Source of the DNA: JAFDZV01 sp964455525
GTDB taxonomy: Bacteria > Bacteroidota > Ignavibacteria > OLB7
NCBI GenBank assembly: GCA_964455525.1
Contig: CAYVWR010000001.1
Span: 124,001 to 188,000, forward strand
Length of the DNA: 64,000 nt
Direction: 5' to 3'
The position numbers and the translations under genes are program-made. The notes below the pieces were generated by a model. The model was not told the origin of the DNA, made no database searches, and worked only from the letters and a program-made list of their open reading frames with translations. Positions 28,688 through 37,432 of the stretch are shown here, piece by piece. Every line of letters starts with the position of its first letter. Position 1 is the stretch's first letter.

Positions 28688-30634
28688 ATGGCCTCAATCG
28701 TCGGCCGTGAACGTTTCGTGACGGCCACGAACCTCCCCGACAAGCGAAGACCTCCTGCAATCAAACAACCTACTATCCCGGAACAACGTACGATGGCTCA
28801 AGGCGAGGAAGTGCTTGGCAAGGCAATCGACAGGAAGCTGCTGCGGCGACTGGTCGTTTACCTCCGGCCCTATAAACGGCATGTGATAGCATCAATCATT
28901 ATGGCGATAGCGGCGGCGCTCTTTGGCGCGCTCCGTCCTTATCTGTCGAAGGTCGCCGTTGATGATTATCTGATGCATAAGGACTTCGGAGGGCTTCTCT
29001 GGATATCCGCGGCCATCCTCGGCGCGCTTCTTCTACAGGGGATCGTGCAGTACGCCCTCACATTGCTGATGCAGTATGTGGGGCAGGAAACGATTCATGC
29101 GATGCGCATGAGCCTGTATGCCCAGCTTCAGAGGCTCTCCCTCCGATTCTACGATACCAACCCGATCGGCAGGCTCGTCACCCGTGTAACCAGCGATGTG
29201 GAGGTCTTGAACGAATTTTTCGCCAGCGGACTGGTGATGATCGCGGCCAATATCTTCATCATCATCTGGATCGTGGTGCTGATGTTCCTGATGTCGGTGA
29301 AGCTCTCGATCGTCACCCTTATCTCGCTCCCCCTGCTCCTGTGGGCCACCTCCATGTTCCGCAAGAAGGTGCGTGTACAGTATCGCGAAACCCGTACCGA
29401 GCTTTCCCGGATGAACTCGTTCATCAATGAGAACGTCACCGGAGTGCAGACGGTGAAGCTCTTCGGCCAGGAGAAACGGGCGTTCAGCAATTTCGACAGG
29501 ATCAACAAGGCATATACCGATGCCCAGGTCCGCACGGTGCTCTATTATGCCGTCTTTTTTCCGGTGGTGGATTTCCTTTCCACCCTTGCCGTAGCGCTCA
29601 TCCTTTGGTATGGCGGCACCGAGGTTATCCAGGCCACGCCGGATGCAGGGCTGGTGCAGATGATACAGGGCTGGTTCGGCGCCGACGCGGCCAATCCCCT
29701 CACCTTCGGCGTTCTTTTTGCGTTTATCCAGTACACCGAAATGTTCTTCCGCCCCATCCGCGATCTCTCGGACAAGTATAATATTCTCCAGAACGCGATG
29801 GCAAGCTCCGAACGAATCTTCGAGCTGCTCGACGAGAAGGCATATGCCCCGGAGAGCGAGGACGCAAAGCCATTCCACGTAGAACATGGCGGCATCTCGT
29901 TCAACCACGTCGATTTCAGCTACGATGGCAGCAATCCGGTGGTGAACGATCTTACGTTCACGGCGAAGCCGGGCCAGACCGTGGCGATTGTTGGCGCTAC
30001 CGGCGCGGGCAAGACCTCCATCATCAATATTCTGATGCGTTTCTACGAGTTCTCCGGCGGAAGCGTAACGATTGATGGCCGTGATATACGTTCGATAGCA
30101 ACCGCCGATCTGCGCCGCGATATCGCTCTTGTGATGCAGGATATCTTTCTTTTCCGAGGAACGATCCTGGAGAATATCACGCTGGGCAACGAGCGCATCT
30201 CGCTGGAACAGGCAAAACGTGCGGCCGAAATCGTCGGCGTCTCGCGGTTTATCGAATCGCTGCCGGAAGGCTATGATACGCCGGTACAGGAGCGGGGCGC
30301 AACGTTCTCGGTGGGACAGCGGCAGCTTCTTTCGTTCGCCCGCGCACTGGCACACGACCCCAAGATCCTGATTCTTGATGAGGCTACCTCCAGCGTCGAT
30401 ACGGAAACGGAGTGGTTGATACAGCAGGCCACCGAACGTCTTCTGGAGGGGCGCACGTCGATTGTGGTGGCGCATCGTCTCTCCACGATCCAGAACGCCG
30501 ATATGATCCTGGTGATGCATCATGGCGAGCTGCGCGAAATCGGCACGCACGAGCAGCTTCTGGCGCTTGGCGGCATCTATTCCACGCTGTATCATCTCCA
30601 GTATAAGCTCCAGGAGCGGCAACAGACGGTGTAA
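28688..30634 (+). CDS. ABC exporter half-transporter (MsbA/MdlB-like)
   Basis: A 648-residue fused membrane-ATPase exporter. Six membrane helices (residues about 60-345, including RLVVYLRPYKRHVIASIIMA) are followed by an ABC domain: Walker A GATGAGKTS, Q-loop VMQDIFLF, signature VGQRQLLSF replacing the LSGGQ form (FSVGQRQ), Walker B ILILDEATSSVD and switch His in VVAHRLSTI. It works as a homo- or heterodimer moving lipids, peptides or drugs. ATG 28688 has an AGGGG site at good distance; ATG 28793 (MAQGEEV) would remove an odd polar 35-residue extension. No partner gene is adjacent. Confidence 0.88.
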   Translation: MASIVGRERFVTATNLPDKRRPPAIKQPTIPEQRTMAQGEEVLGKAIDRKLLRRLVVYLRPYKRHVIASIIMAIAAALFGALRPYLSKVAVDDYLMHKDFGGLLWISAAILGALLLQGIVQYALTLLMQYVGQETIHAMRMSLYAQLQRLSLRFYDTNPIGRLVTRVTSDVEVLNEFFASGLVMIAANIFIIIWIVVLMFLMSVKLSIVTLISLPLLLWATSMFRKKVRVQYRETRTELSRMNSFINENVTGVQTVKLFGQEKRAFSNFDRINKAYTDAQVRTVLYYAVFFPVVDFLSTLAVALILWYGGTEVIQATPDAGLVQMIQGWFGADAANPLTFGVLFAFIQYTEMFFRPIRDLSDKYNILQNAMASSERIFELLDEKAYAPESEDAKPFHVEHGGISFNHVDFSYDGSNPVVNDLTFTAKPGQTVAIVGATGAGKTSIINILMRFYEFSGGSVTIDGRDIRSIATADLRRDIALVMQDIFLFRGTILENITLGNERISLEQAKRAAEIVGVSRFIESLPEGYDTPVQERGATFSVGQRQLLSFARALAHDPKILILDEATSSVDTETEWLIQQATERLLEGRTSIVVAHRLSTIQNADMILVMHHGELREIGTHEQLLALGGIYSTLYHLQYKLQERQQTV

Positions 30635-30664
30635 CGTACCGGGTCCGAGAGATCCCGGATATAT

Positions 30665-30697
30665 CCGGGGGTCGCCGGCAATGGTCGGCCGCCCCCG
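30665..30697 (+). terminator. GC-rich hairpin after the ABC exporter
   Basis: GGGGG (30667-30671) and CCCCC (30692-30696) close an imperfect stem with CCG/CGG inside, about 30 bases after the exporter stop. No T-run follows. Confidence 0.4.
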
Positions 30698-31982
30698 GGG
30701 AAAGCCCTGAAGCCGGATACCCCTCCCCCATACGTCCGTCAGATATGGGAGAAGCGGACAAGCCAACCTGGGGGATGAGAAGAATGAAGGGTCATGGGGA
30801 GATATGGTTGCGGCACCTCCACACCTGCATACGCAGATGCGTGGGCAGGGGGGTCAGCGATCGCACGGCAATCGGCGCGCAGCATTGGGGATGCTAAGGC
30901 CAGCATACAGGTTTGTATGTGCAAATTCCAGCAGCATGGCGTAAAGCATCTTGCAGTTGGCGAAGTTGCCCAACCACCGCATAGCCCACAAGAGGCTCTA
31001 CGCCAGCGCTGTCGCAGTGTCGATACTGCCGGTTGCCCACCACCTGCTGAACATTCATCAGCCGATGGGAACGGCCACCGCCGGACAAGGCTTCGTCCTG
31101 CCTGTCCTGGCGGGGACTACGTTCATTGGGATGGAGGCGGTGTGCAGCATCCGGATTGCAACGGACAGCACACGCAGACATCCGAAATGATACGGGCCTG
31201 GCTCACGGAGGACCATCACCGGGGGGGTGAAGCTCCGAGCAACGTTCATCGCAGGTTGGGCTGCAACGCACGTTGACATGAACCAGGGCCGATCCTGGTC
31301 GGGGCGCCCAACGGCATGATCGAGCGATCGCGCCGTTATCGTTATCACGCCTCTCATCCTCAGGCCACGATGTCTCGGAGCACCGGGCATGCACACAAAG
31401 GCCGCATACACGGTGCAGGCGGCGCGCTGGAAGGCACCGAAGCCGAACCACCGCCCGAACGGGGCGGCACTCATAGAGAAAGGCTCCGCGCCATGCTGAA
31501 CCGATCTCCATAGATTATGTCCCTGTTCCCGGCATCATTCAGGATCGGCAAAAGATCCATGAACGATCCCCACAATGGATGAACAAGAGCATAGAGCCGC
31601 GCGCAGTATGTTCTTCTCCATCCACATCATGCACGATCATCCGAGAGGCAGGGCACTGCGCATCCAGTACAATCACTGGCGATCCACCACGGGCCGGTGA
31701 ACTGGTCCATCATGGGCAGCTCATCCGGCAACCGCTATGGATCGTTCTCATCACATCATCATCGGGGCCAGCGCATACGTATATCGCCAGCGAGCCATCC
31801 TGCATGAGGCTCACCGCCATTGATCATCATTCGCTCAGTTATACACACCCAATCCCCCCCCATCGCTCCCCTTCGGCGATCGCCCCGGCATACGTCAGTG
31901 CCGAGGCATCGCACCGCTCATCATCGTCATCGACTCCCAGGTCATCGTATCCACAAACGATCTTCACCATCAGCGCCGGAAC

Positions 31983-32055
31983 ATGCGGCATCACGTGTAG
32001 CGAATCGACTGGAGAACCATCGCCCAATGGTCCCCCGGTCGATTCGCTACCGCAT
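31983..32055. repeat. Long 24-base-pair near-perfect inverted repeat
   Basis: The left arm 31997-32020 (starting GTAGCGAATCGAC) and right arm 32027-32050 (ending GTCGATTCGCTAC) pair over 24 positions with three differences and a six-base loop. On the minus-strand transcript two of the three become G-U pairs. ATGCGG (31983-31988) and CCGCAT (32050-32055) extend the stem past a bulge. Confidence 0.8.
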
Positions 32056-32234
32056 AACAATCAGCGAAGTAAGGTCAGCTTCGCGTGCCGGGGCACGATG
32101 ACGTCATGCGGGAGACGATACCAAACGGCATCGCCCCTCACGGATGCAGTGTGCAGTGCAGCCGGGGAAATATTCTCAACGCCACGCAGGGCGTATCTTC
32201 GTGAGTGTAAAGATGTTGTGGACCTATCAACCGA

Positions 32235-32263
32235 ATAGGCATCCGCTCTGGGTGGATGCCTAT
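32235..32263. repeat. Perfect 10-base-pair inverted repeat
   Basis: ATAGGCATCC (32235-32244) pairs with GGATGCCTAT (32254-32263) around a nine-base loop. Confidence 0.75.
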
Positions 32264-32303
32264 CACCGTCCGCAGCAAAGCGCGACCGGCCTCTAACTCG
32301 TGT

Positions 32304-32337
32304 TATGCGCTGGAATCCGCCATGATTCCAGCGCATA
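32304..32337. repeat. Perfect 14-base-pair inverted repeat
   Basis: TATGCGCTGGAATC (32304-32317) pairs with GATTCCAGCGCATA (32324-32337) around CGCCAT. Confidence 0.8.
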
Positions 32338-32432
32338 TTCTCAGCCATCAGGATGGCTGTAGTATGAAGAACGCGCAAAACTACAAAGCAGGGCCAGCCA
32401 TGAACAATGACATTTGTCATATTTGAGTTTTA

Positions 32433-32462
32433 TATCCGAATATCGGCGCCGATATTCGGATA
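32433..32462. repeat. 30-base perfect palindrome
   Basis: TATCCGAATATCGGC (32433-32447) is followed immediately by its exact reverse complement (32448-32462), with no spacer. Such a site could bind a dimeric protein or extrude as a cruciform. Confidence 0.85.
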
Positions 32463-33151
32463 CTCCCCAGCGGCGGTACTCGATCGACCGGGGCACAGAC
32501 GACGGCTTTCCGGGCCTGATGCAGAGGCCGTAGAGGATGCGGCACCCTGCACGGGAATGCGCTACCGGGGGGTACCAACCTGCCCCCCTGTCCTTTCCCG
32601 GCAGCTTATCTCCGCATAATCGCCATAGCCATCCACCACTTCCGATGAACTTTACCGTGCCCAGGTATATGCCAACCTTTGTTTGTTCATGTCTGAGGGC
32701 TATTTTCACATGTATCGGATAGAGCATCAGGCCATATCCGGCAGGTCTCCGCACAGGGAGACCGTTGTCCATGGTCAACGAGGTCCAGAGGTCCAGCGGG
32801 AATCATGTTTTCCCCACCTGTACGTGCCTTCTCGTTTCCATGCCCCCTGTATCCCATGTTTGTTCAGGGCTTCCGGCGTGCCCGGCAGCATAGCATGGTT
32901 GTGTCCGGGCATACCAAGTCCGGTCAACACCATACCACGACGCCACGGGCCTGCCCCCCTGGGCATGCATACCCGATCCTTGTTACCGCATATGGTCCTG
33001 AACAGGGCCGGGCGTTCCGCACGTTTCTCCTCTGCGCTTTTCGGCTCATCCGAAGGAACAGAGAGAGACGGCACCCTCCATGGCGATCCATTGAAGGGAG
33101 CGGGGCGGCTCTGATGCGGCACAGGAATATTTTTGCCTCAGGAGTACACGG

Positions 33152-33859
33152 ATGATTACGAGCAATGGTCTGCGCACCGATGCGCCCCATGGCCCGGCAC
33201 GAAGCCTTTCGGGGCTGCCGATGAAAGGAAACGATCTGCTGCTTGTTTCGGGTGGCACCGAGCGGACCTTCAGAAAGGGAGAGACCATCTATCGTGTTGA
33301 TGAACTGCCCCACGGCATGTATTACATCGCCAAAGGAAAGGTCAAGGTGTATAAGCTGGGCATACTCGGCAAAGAGCAGATCGTCCGGCTGGCAAAGGAT
33401 GGTGAGCTGCTCGGGTATCGAAGCCTTATCAGCGACGACAAGCATTCCACGACCGCCGTTGCACTGGAGGAATCCACGCTCTACTTCATCCAACAGGAAG
33501 TGTTCTTCCGGCTCTGCACGGTGAACAACGGATTGCTCCAGAAGGTGCTGATGGTGCTCGCCGATGAATTGAAATCGGCCCAGAGCAAGGTGGTGACAAT
33601 GGCGCAGAAGACCACAAGATCCCGTCTGGCGGAGGCTCTGCTGCTGCTGAGCGAGAAATACGGGCTTGAAGCCGATAACGCCACTCTACGGGTGATGGTC
33701 ACCCGACAGGAGCTTGCCGATTACATCGGCACGGCCACCGAATCGGTTATCCGTCTTCTTTCGGAGTTCCGGCAGGAGCGTATGATCGATATTGCCGGAC
33801 GGCGGATCAAGATCCTGAACCACCGAGCATTGCAGTCCATGTCGGACGCACGGATATAG
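33152..33859 (+). CDS. Crp/Fnr-family transcriptional regulator
   Basis: A 235-residue regulator. ATG 33152 follows AGGAG at ideal spacing. Residues about 25-140 form the cyclic-nucleotide-like beta-barrel (RTFRKGETIYRVDELPHGMY, GKVKVYKLG, GELLGYRSLISDD). A dimer helix follows, then a winged helix (about 160-225) with TRQELADYIGTATESVIRLL, the recognition helix typical of Crp/Fnr. No FNR-type N-terminal cysteine cluster is present, so an iron-sulfur oxygen sensor is unlikely. The ligand and targets are unknown. Confidence 0.88.
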   Translation: MITSNGLRTDAPHGPARSLSGLPMKGNDLLLVSGGTERTFRKGETIYRVDELPHGMYYIAKGKVKVYKLGILGKEQIVRLAKDGELLGYRSLISDDKHSTTAVALEESTLYFIQQEVFFRLCTVNNGLLQKVLMVLADELKSAQSKVVTMAQKTTRSRLAEALLLLSEKYGLEADNATLRVMVTRQELADYIGTATESVIRLLSEFRQERMIDIAGRRIKILNHRALQSMSDARI

Positions 33860-33970
33860 TCGGGCCTTTCGGCTGCGCCCCTTGTGCTGGTCGGGTGGTG
33901 GCATGTTCTCGTCACAACTGCCAGCTACCAGACCGAACGGAACACAGCCTATGGCCCGCTATAGAACCGT

Positions 33971-34996
33971 TTAGAGCTGGTAGCTGAGCTGTGCAAAGGT
34001 CTCCCAGTATCGGGCGGACCCATCGCCGAAGAGCCAGCGCCCGGCGCCTATCTCCAGCCCATACGCCTGATTGCCGCCCACTCCCACACTACCGTACAGC
34101 CGTCCGTAGCGCCCGTTATTGAAGTAATAATTTTTTCTGGGCCGCCCCTGCTGGTCGCGAAACTGGAACCGGTCCGACTCATCTGGCACCAGCCCATTGC
34201 CCACACCGCCGGTATAGTCGAACAAGATTTTCGGGGTGATGGCCCATCCCTGGGAGATCGGGATAGTATACCCGCCATCGATTGAAATGATGACCTGATC
34301 GGCATATGCCGCCTGGCGAAAATTATAGGCGAGCTGCCCCTCGATATAACCATCGCCACCAAAGGAATGCCCCACCAGCAGATGCACGCCGAAATCCCGT
34401 TTCAACAGGCCACGCCACTCGGACGTCGGCTCGACGATCTTCTGGTTCAGACGCACCAGAGAATCGGTGCCATCGGCTCCTAGCGTATCAAAGGTCGTTG
34501 TATAGGTACGGGTGGCATGGCGGGCATAGACATGCCCAGGTTCATCGTACAGATCGGGAAACCGGCTGGAGAGCATCACGGCCATCGGCACCTCTCCTTC
34601 CAGGAACTGGTATTTCAGATTAAGCCAGGAATCGGTAAACCCCTGGTTCAGCTCCCAGTAGGGGGGGACAACCTGACCGGTATTTGGATTGCTTGTCACC
34701 CTCTCATATCCCCAGAGATAGTTGATGGTGCCGGAGAGTTCCAGATTGTCGATGATGCCGATCTCGGCGCTGAGATACGCATACTGGAAATCATGAAACA
34801 GCCCGTCCACAAGCGTGCTGTCGTCAGGGGTCTCCAGTTTATTCTCCCTCCAGAGCGTGCCGGCCGTCTTGCGGCTGAATCCGAAGCTGAGGCGGGTTTT
34901 CCCTTTCTTCTGCGTCCACGGACCTCCTGCATGCAGATCGATGGCCACAAACGCAAGAATCACCGCCACTACCGTTGAAAGTCTTGTGATGGTCAT
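33971..34996 (-). CDS. Outer-membrane beta-barrel protein
   Basis: A 341-residue exported protein. ATG 34996 gives a signal peptide (VVAVILAFVAIDLHA) and is chosen over an alternative start at 35077. The mature part alternates hydrophobic and polar residues in strand pairs separated by Gly, Asn and Asp turns (for example LSAEIGIIDNLELSGTINYL and LLVGHSFGGDGYIEGQLAYN). It ends in a terminal aromatic-rich strand (WETFAQLSYQL). It resembles generic transporter-like outer-membrane proteins of Bacteroidota; no specific family or cargo can be named. It converges with the Crp/Fnr gene. Confidence 0.7.
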   Translation of the reverse strand: MTITRLSTVVAVILAFVAIDLHAGGPWTQKKGKTRLSFGFSRKTAGTLWRENKLETPDDSTLVDGLFHDFQYAYLSAEIGIIDNLELSGTINYLWGYERVTSNPNTGQVVPPYWELNQGFTDSWLNLKYQFLEGEVPMAVMLSSRFPDLYDEPGHVYARHATRTYTTTFDTLGADGTDSLVRLNQKIVEPTSEWRGLLKRDFGVHLLVGHSFGGDGYIEGQLAYNFRQAAYADQVIISIDGGYTIPISQGWAITPKILFDYTGGVGNGLVPDESDRFQFRDQQGRPRKNYYFNNGRYGRLYGSVGVGGNQAYGLEIGAGRWLFGDGSARYWETFAQLSYQL

Positions 34997-35510
34997 GATA
35001 ACACCCAATGGATAATCGACTATGCTACATGCTCCTCCAACGATTCCGGCTCGCAGGAGCAACGGAACAGCCACCATCCTTGATTGATATCATCGAGAAT
35101 GGCCTCGCCCGCGACAGCCATCCCCGCCCGAGGGGCCGGAACACTATGGCCGAAGCACACAGCATCAGGGCAGGAGTGGCCAGCACGATTTCCCCATGAC
35201 GTTGTATCGACAATCATGGTGGCTGGTCGGAGAGACTGATATTTGAAGCAGCTATAGTAGTTAAGAGGGCATCAGTGGAAACAATTGCACATAACGGCAG
35301 GAGAAAAGACAGGGTTGACAGGCAATCTTCTCAACCAGCTCCCTCCTCCTTCCGGGAAGACGACAGGAAAACATGCGGGCAATGGACGTTTACACCTGAT
35401 GGATGAGGTGATTGGGCACATGCCCGAGCGAACACAAGAGAGCCATGCGGAGGAATGCAAACGGTGTTGCTGCGGTGGTAAGGTAAGGCTTCGGCATACC
35501 GGGAAAAGGG
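34997..35510. other. Intergenic region upstream of the outer-membrane protein
   Basis: About 510 bases with no credible gene, between the start of the outer-membrane protein gene and the terminator of the era unit. The promoter of the outer-membrane gene should be at its left end. Confidence 0.4.
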
Positions 35511-35535
35511 AGGGCCGGAGTAGAACTCCGGCCCT
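35511..35535 (-). terminator. Intrinsic terminator of the era unit
   Basis: AGGGCCGGAG (35511-35520) pairs perfectly with CTCCGGCCCT (35526-35535). On the minus strand it is followed by CCCTTTTCCC. It lies just past the small ORF that follows era. Confidence 0.8.
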
Positions 35536-35541
35536 GGCATA

Positions 35542-35613
35542 CTACGATCGGCGGCGGCGTTTTGTACGCGGCTGCGGGAGAATCTCATCCCCGCGCCCCG
35601 CATTGTACGCCAT
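35542..35613 (-). CDS. Possible 23-residue basic micro-protein after era
   Basis: ATG 35613 follows GGCGGAG at good spacing, nine bases after the era stop codon, and the frame (starting MAYNAGRGDEILPQPRTKRR) ends at TAG just before the terminator. The placement between era and its terminator and the good ribosome site are the support. The product is very basic at its end and too short for family comparison by eye. Confidence 0.3.
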   Translation of the reverse strand: MAYNAGRGDEILPQPRTKRRRRS

Positions 35614-35624
35614 AAGCTCCGCCG

Positions 35625-36542
35625 CTAATATCCGAATCCTCGCAGCCGCTGCTCGCTCTGGCGCCAGTCGGCCCGAACCTTGACAAACAATTCGAGGTAC
35701 ACCTCCTGATCGAGAAACGCCTCGATACTGCGGCGAGCACGCTCGCCGAGCCGTTTCAGGGCCTCCCCCTTGTTGCCGATGATGATTCCCTTCTGCGTAT
35801 CCCGCTCCACAATGATCTCCGCATTGATAAAGATCTTGAAGGGAGCAGGACGCTCCTTGAACTCTACCACGGCAACCTCCACCGAATAGGGAATCTCCTG
35901 CTTATAGAGCTTCAGGACCTGCTCACGGATCAGTTCGCTGACAAAGAAGCGTTGCGGTTGCTCGCTTATCAGATCTGGATCGTACAGCGGCGCACCAACC
36001 GGCAGATGCTGCACCAGCGAGTCCATAAGCACATTGACATTGGTCCCTTCAAGCGCAGAGATCGGGATCACCTCCTTGAAGATGCCAAGCCCCATCAGCT
36101 TCTCCATCAACGGAAGCACCACAGCGCGATCCGGGAGCGCATCCACCTTGTTGATGCCAAGGACGATCGGCTTTCGCAGATCCTTGACGTCGCCGATCGG
36201 CGTAGCGATCAACCTGTCCAGATCGGGCGCGCCCGCATCGATCAGCAGCAGGATGACATCGGCGTCCTGCAGGGCACTCTTCACATAGCCCACCATTTTC
36301 TGCTGAAGCAGATAATGTGGGGAGAGCACCCCGGGCGTATCGAGAAAAATCATCTGCGCTGTATCGGTCGTCTGAATGCCCAGGACGCTTTTTCGCGTCG
36401 TCTGCGGCTTGTTCGTGACAATCGAAAGTTTTGTTCCCACCAGCCTGTTCACCAGCGTCGACTTACCAACATTCGGCTCGCCGACGATGGCAACATATCC
36501 GGTACGGAAGTCTGTTCTGGTATCGTTCGTATCCTCTGCCAT
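35625..36542 (-). CDS. era: GTPase Era
   Basis: A 305-residue essential GTPase that binds the 3' end of 16S rRNA and helps 30S assembly. G1 GEPNVGKST (21-29), the G2/effector stretch TNKPQTTRKSVLGI, G3 FLDTPGV, G4 INKVD and the C-terminal KH domain (IIVERDTQKGIIIGNKGEAL, then LFVKVRADW) are all present. ATG 36542 has a GGAGAT site. Length is normal. It may be co-transcribed with the following micro-ORF. Confidence 0.97.
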   Translation of the reverse strand: MAEDTNDTRTDFRTGYVAIVGEPNVGKSTLVNRLVGTKLSIVTNKPQTTRKSVLGIQTTDTAQMIFLDTPGVLSPHYLLQQKMVGYVKSALQDADVILLLIDAGAPDLDRLIATPIGDVKDLRKPIVLGINKVDALPDRAVVLPLMEKLMGLGIFKEVIPISALEGTNVNVLMDSLVQHLPVGAPLYDPDLISEQPQRFFVSELIREQVLKLYKQEIPYSVEVAVVEFKERPAPFKIFINAEIIVERDTQKGIIIGNKGEALKRLGERARRSIEAFLDQEVYLELFVKVRADWRQSEQRLRGFGY

Positions 36543-36658
36543 ATCTCCAGGGTCATGTCCCCAGCCTCTGCCGGAAACCGGTTATTGTTCGGAACAGCAT
36601 ATACTAGAATGATTGCAGGAAGCGCGATCGCGGCCCGCAGATTGCCAGGCACCGCACG

Positions 36659-37303
36659 TCAGGATGTGCCGAGCACCGTCATAGGATCGAGCCGGGTCTG
36701 ATTGCGCCAGACCTCGAAATGCAGGAATGCCCCACCAGGCATGATCCCCACCGTGCCGATCTTCTCCCCCGCCCGCACGGTAGCCCCACGCTGCACCGAA
36801 GCGGCCGCAAGATTGCCGTAGACGGTTCTGTATCCTTCGCGATGTTCCACGATAACGATCGTGCCATAGCTCGGAAGCCAGGAAACAAGCGAGACACGGC
36901 CAGACTCCGCGGCCTTTACCACCGATCCTGTCCGTGCCGCAATGTTGATGCCGGGGTTCACCGTCACGATGCCGGTAGCAGGATTGGTACGCTCCCCATA
37001 TCCTTCAACTATTTTTCTGCCGGAGGTAGGCCAGAGGAAGCTGAGTGGTGCGGCCTTCTTCTCCACATTTTTTTTGCCAGGGCTTTGCTTCTTTGGCGTG
37101 GCATGCTGCCTGGCATACTCTGCCAGCCCTGCTATAGCACCGCCTGCATAGCCCTCGGCATCGCTCGGCATCCCCGCGCCCTCTCCCCCACTTGGGCGCG
37201 CTCCCTGGCTCAACGCCGCTCGCAACTCCCCCTGCCCGCAGATGATAGCGGCATACAGGCTGAGAAACGCCGTTACGGAGGGTATGCAGAGCACCAATCG
37301 CAT
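36659..37303 (-). CDS. EnvC-like degenerate LytM/M23 protein
   Basis: A 214-residue exported protein. ATG 37303 (MRLVLCIPSVTAFL) gives a signal peptide, then a low-complexity linker with a coiled Lys/Pro-rich part, then a LytM domain (about 115-214). The zinc-binding motif HxxxD is replaced by NPGIN, and the final HxH is LHF, so it cannot be a metallopeptidase. Together with GYGERTNPATG, SYGTIVIVEHREGYRTVYGN and LHFEVWRNQTR it resembles EnvC and NlpD, which activate amidases during cell separation. It lies between era and the LD-carboxypeptidase gene. Confidence 0.78.
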   Translation of the reverse strand: MRLVLCIPSVTAFLSLYAAIICGQGELRAALSQGARPSGGEGAGMPSDAEGYAGGAIAGLAEYARQHATPKKQSPGKKNVEKKAAPLSFLWPTSGRKIVEGYGERTNPATGIVTVNPGINIAARTGSVVKAAESGRVSLVSWLPSYGTIVIVEHREGYRTVYGNLAAASVQRGATVRAGEKIGTVGIMPGGAFLHFEVWRNQTRLDPMTVLGTS

Positions 37304-37432
37304 GATGTGTCGCAGGTTCAGCCCCTGTGACGGACAGGGGATTGATTGCGGAGATCCGTGGCCGAAGCCAGGTTCCAATGCCGATAGAGGAGATTTGACC
37401 GAGAAGCATCGCAGACGTTGAATAGCGTGCTG

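Larger units (their letters stand above)
30635..33151. other. 2.5 kb without a recognisable gene, rich in inverted repeats
   Basis: Only low-quality overlapping frames occur on both strands. Fragments on the minus strand (MINGGEPHAGWLAGDIRMRW and MDLLPILNDAGNRDIIYGDR) look like decayed coding sequence interrupted by stops and shifts. Four large inverted repeats lie between 31983 and 32462 and are listed separately. Confidence 0.45.

Noticed and set aside
31579..32238. Plus-strand 219-codon Ser/Thr-rich frame in the gene desert
   Set aside because: It contains both arms of the long inverted repeat, is rich in Ser, Pro, Thr and His typical of non-coding frames, and has no good ribosome site.
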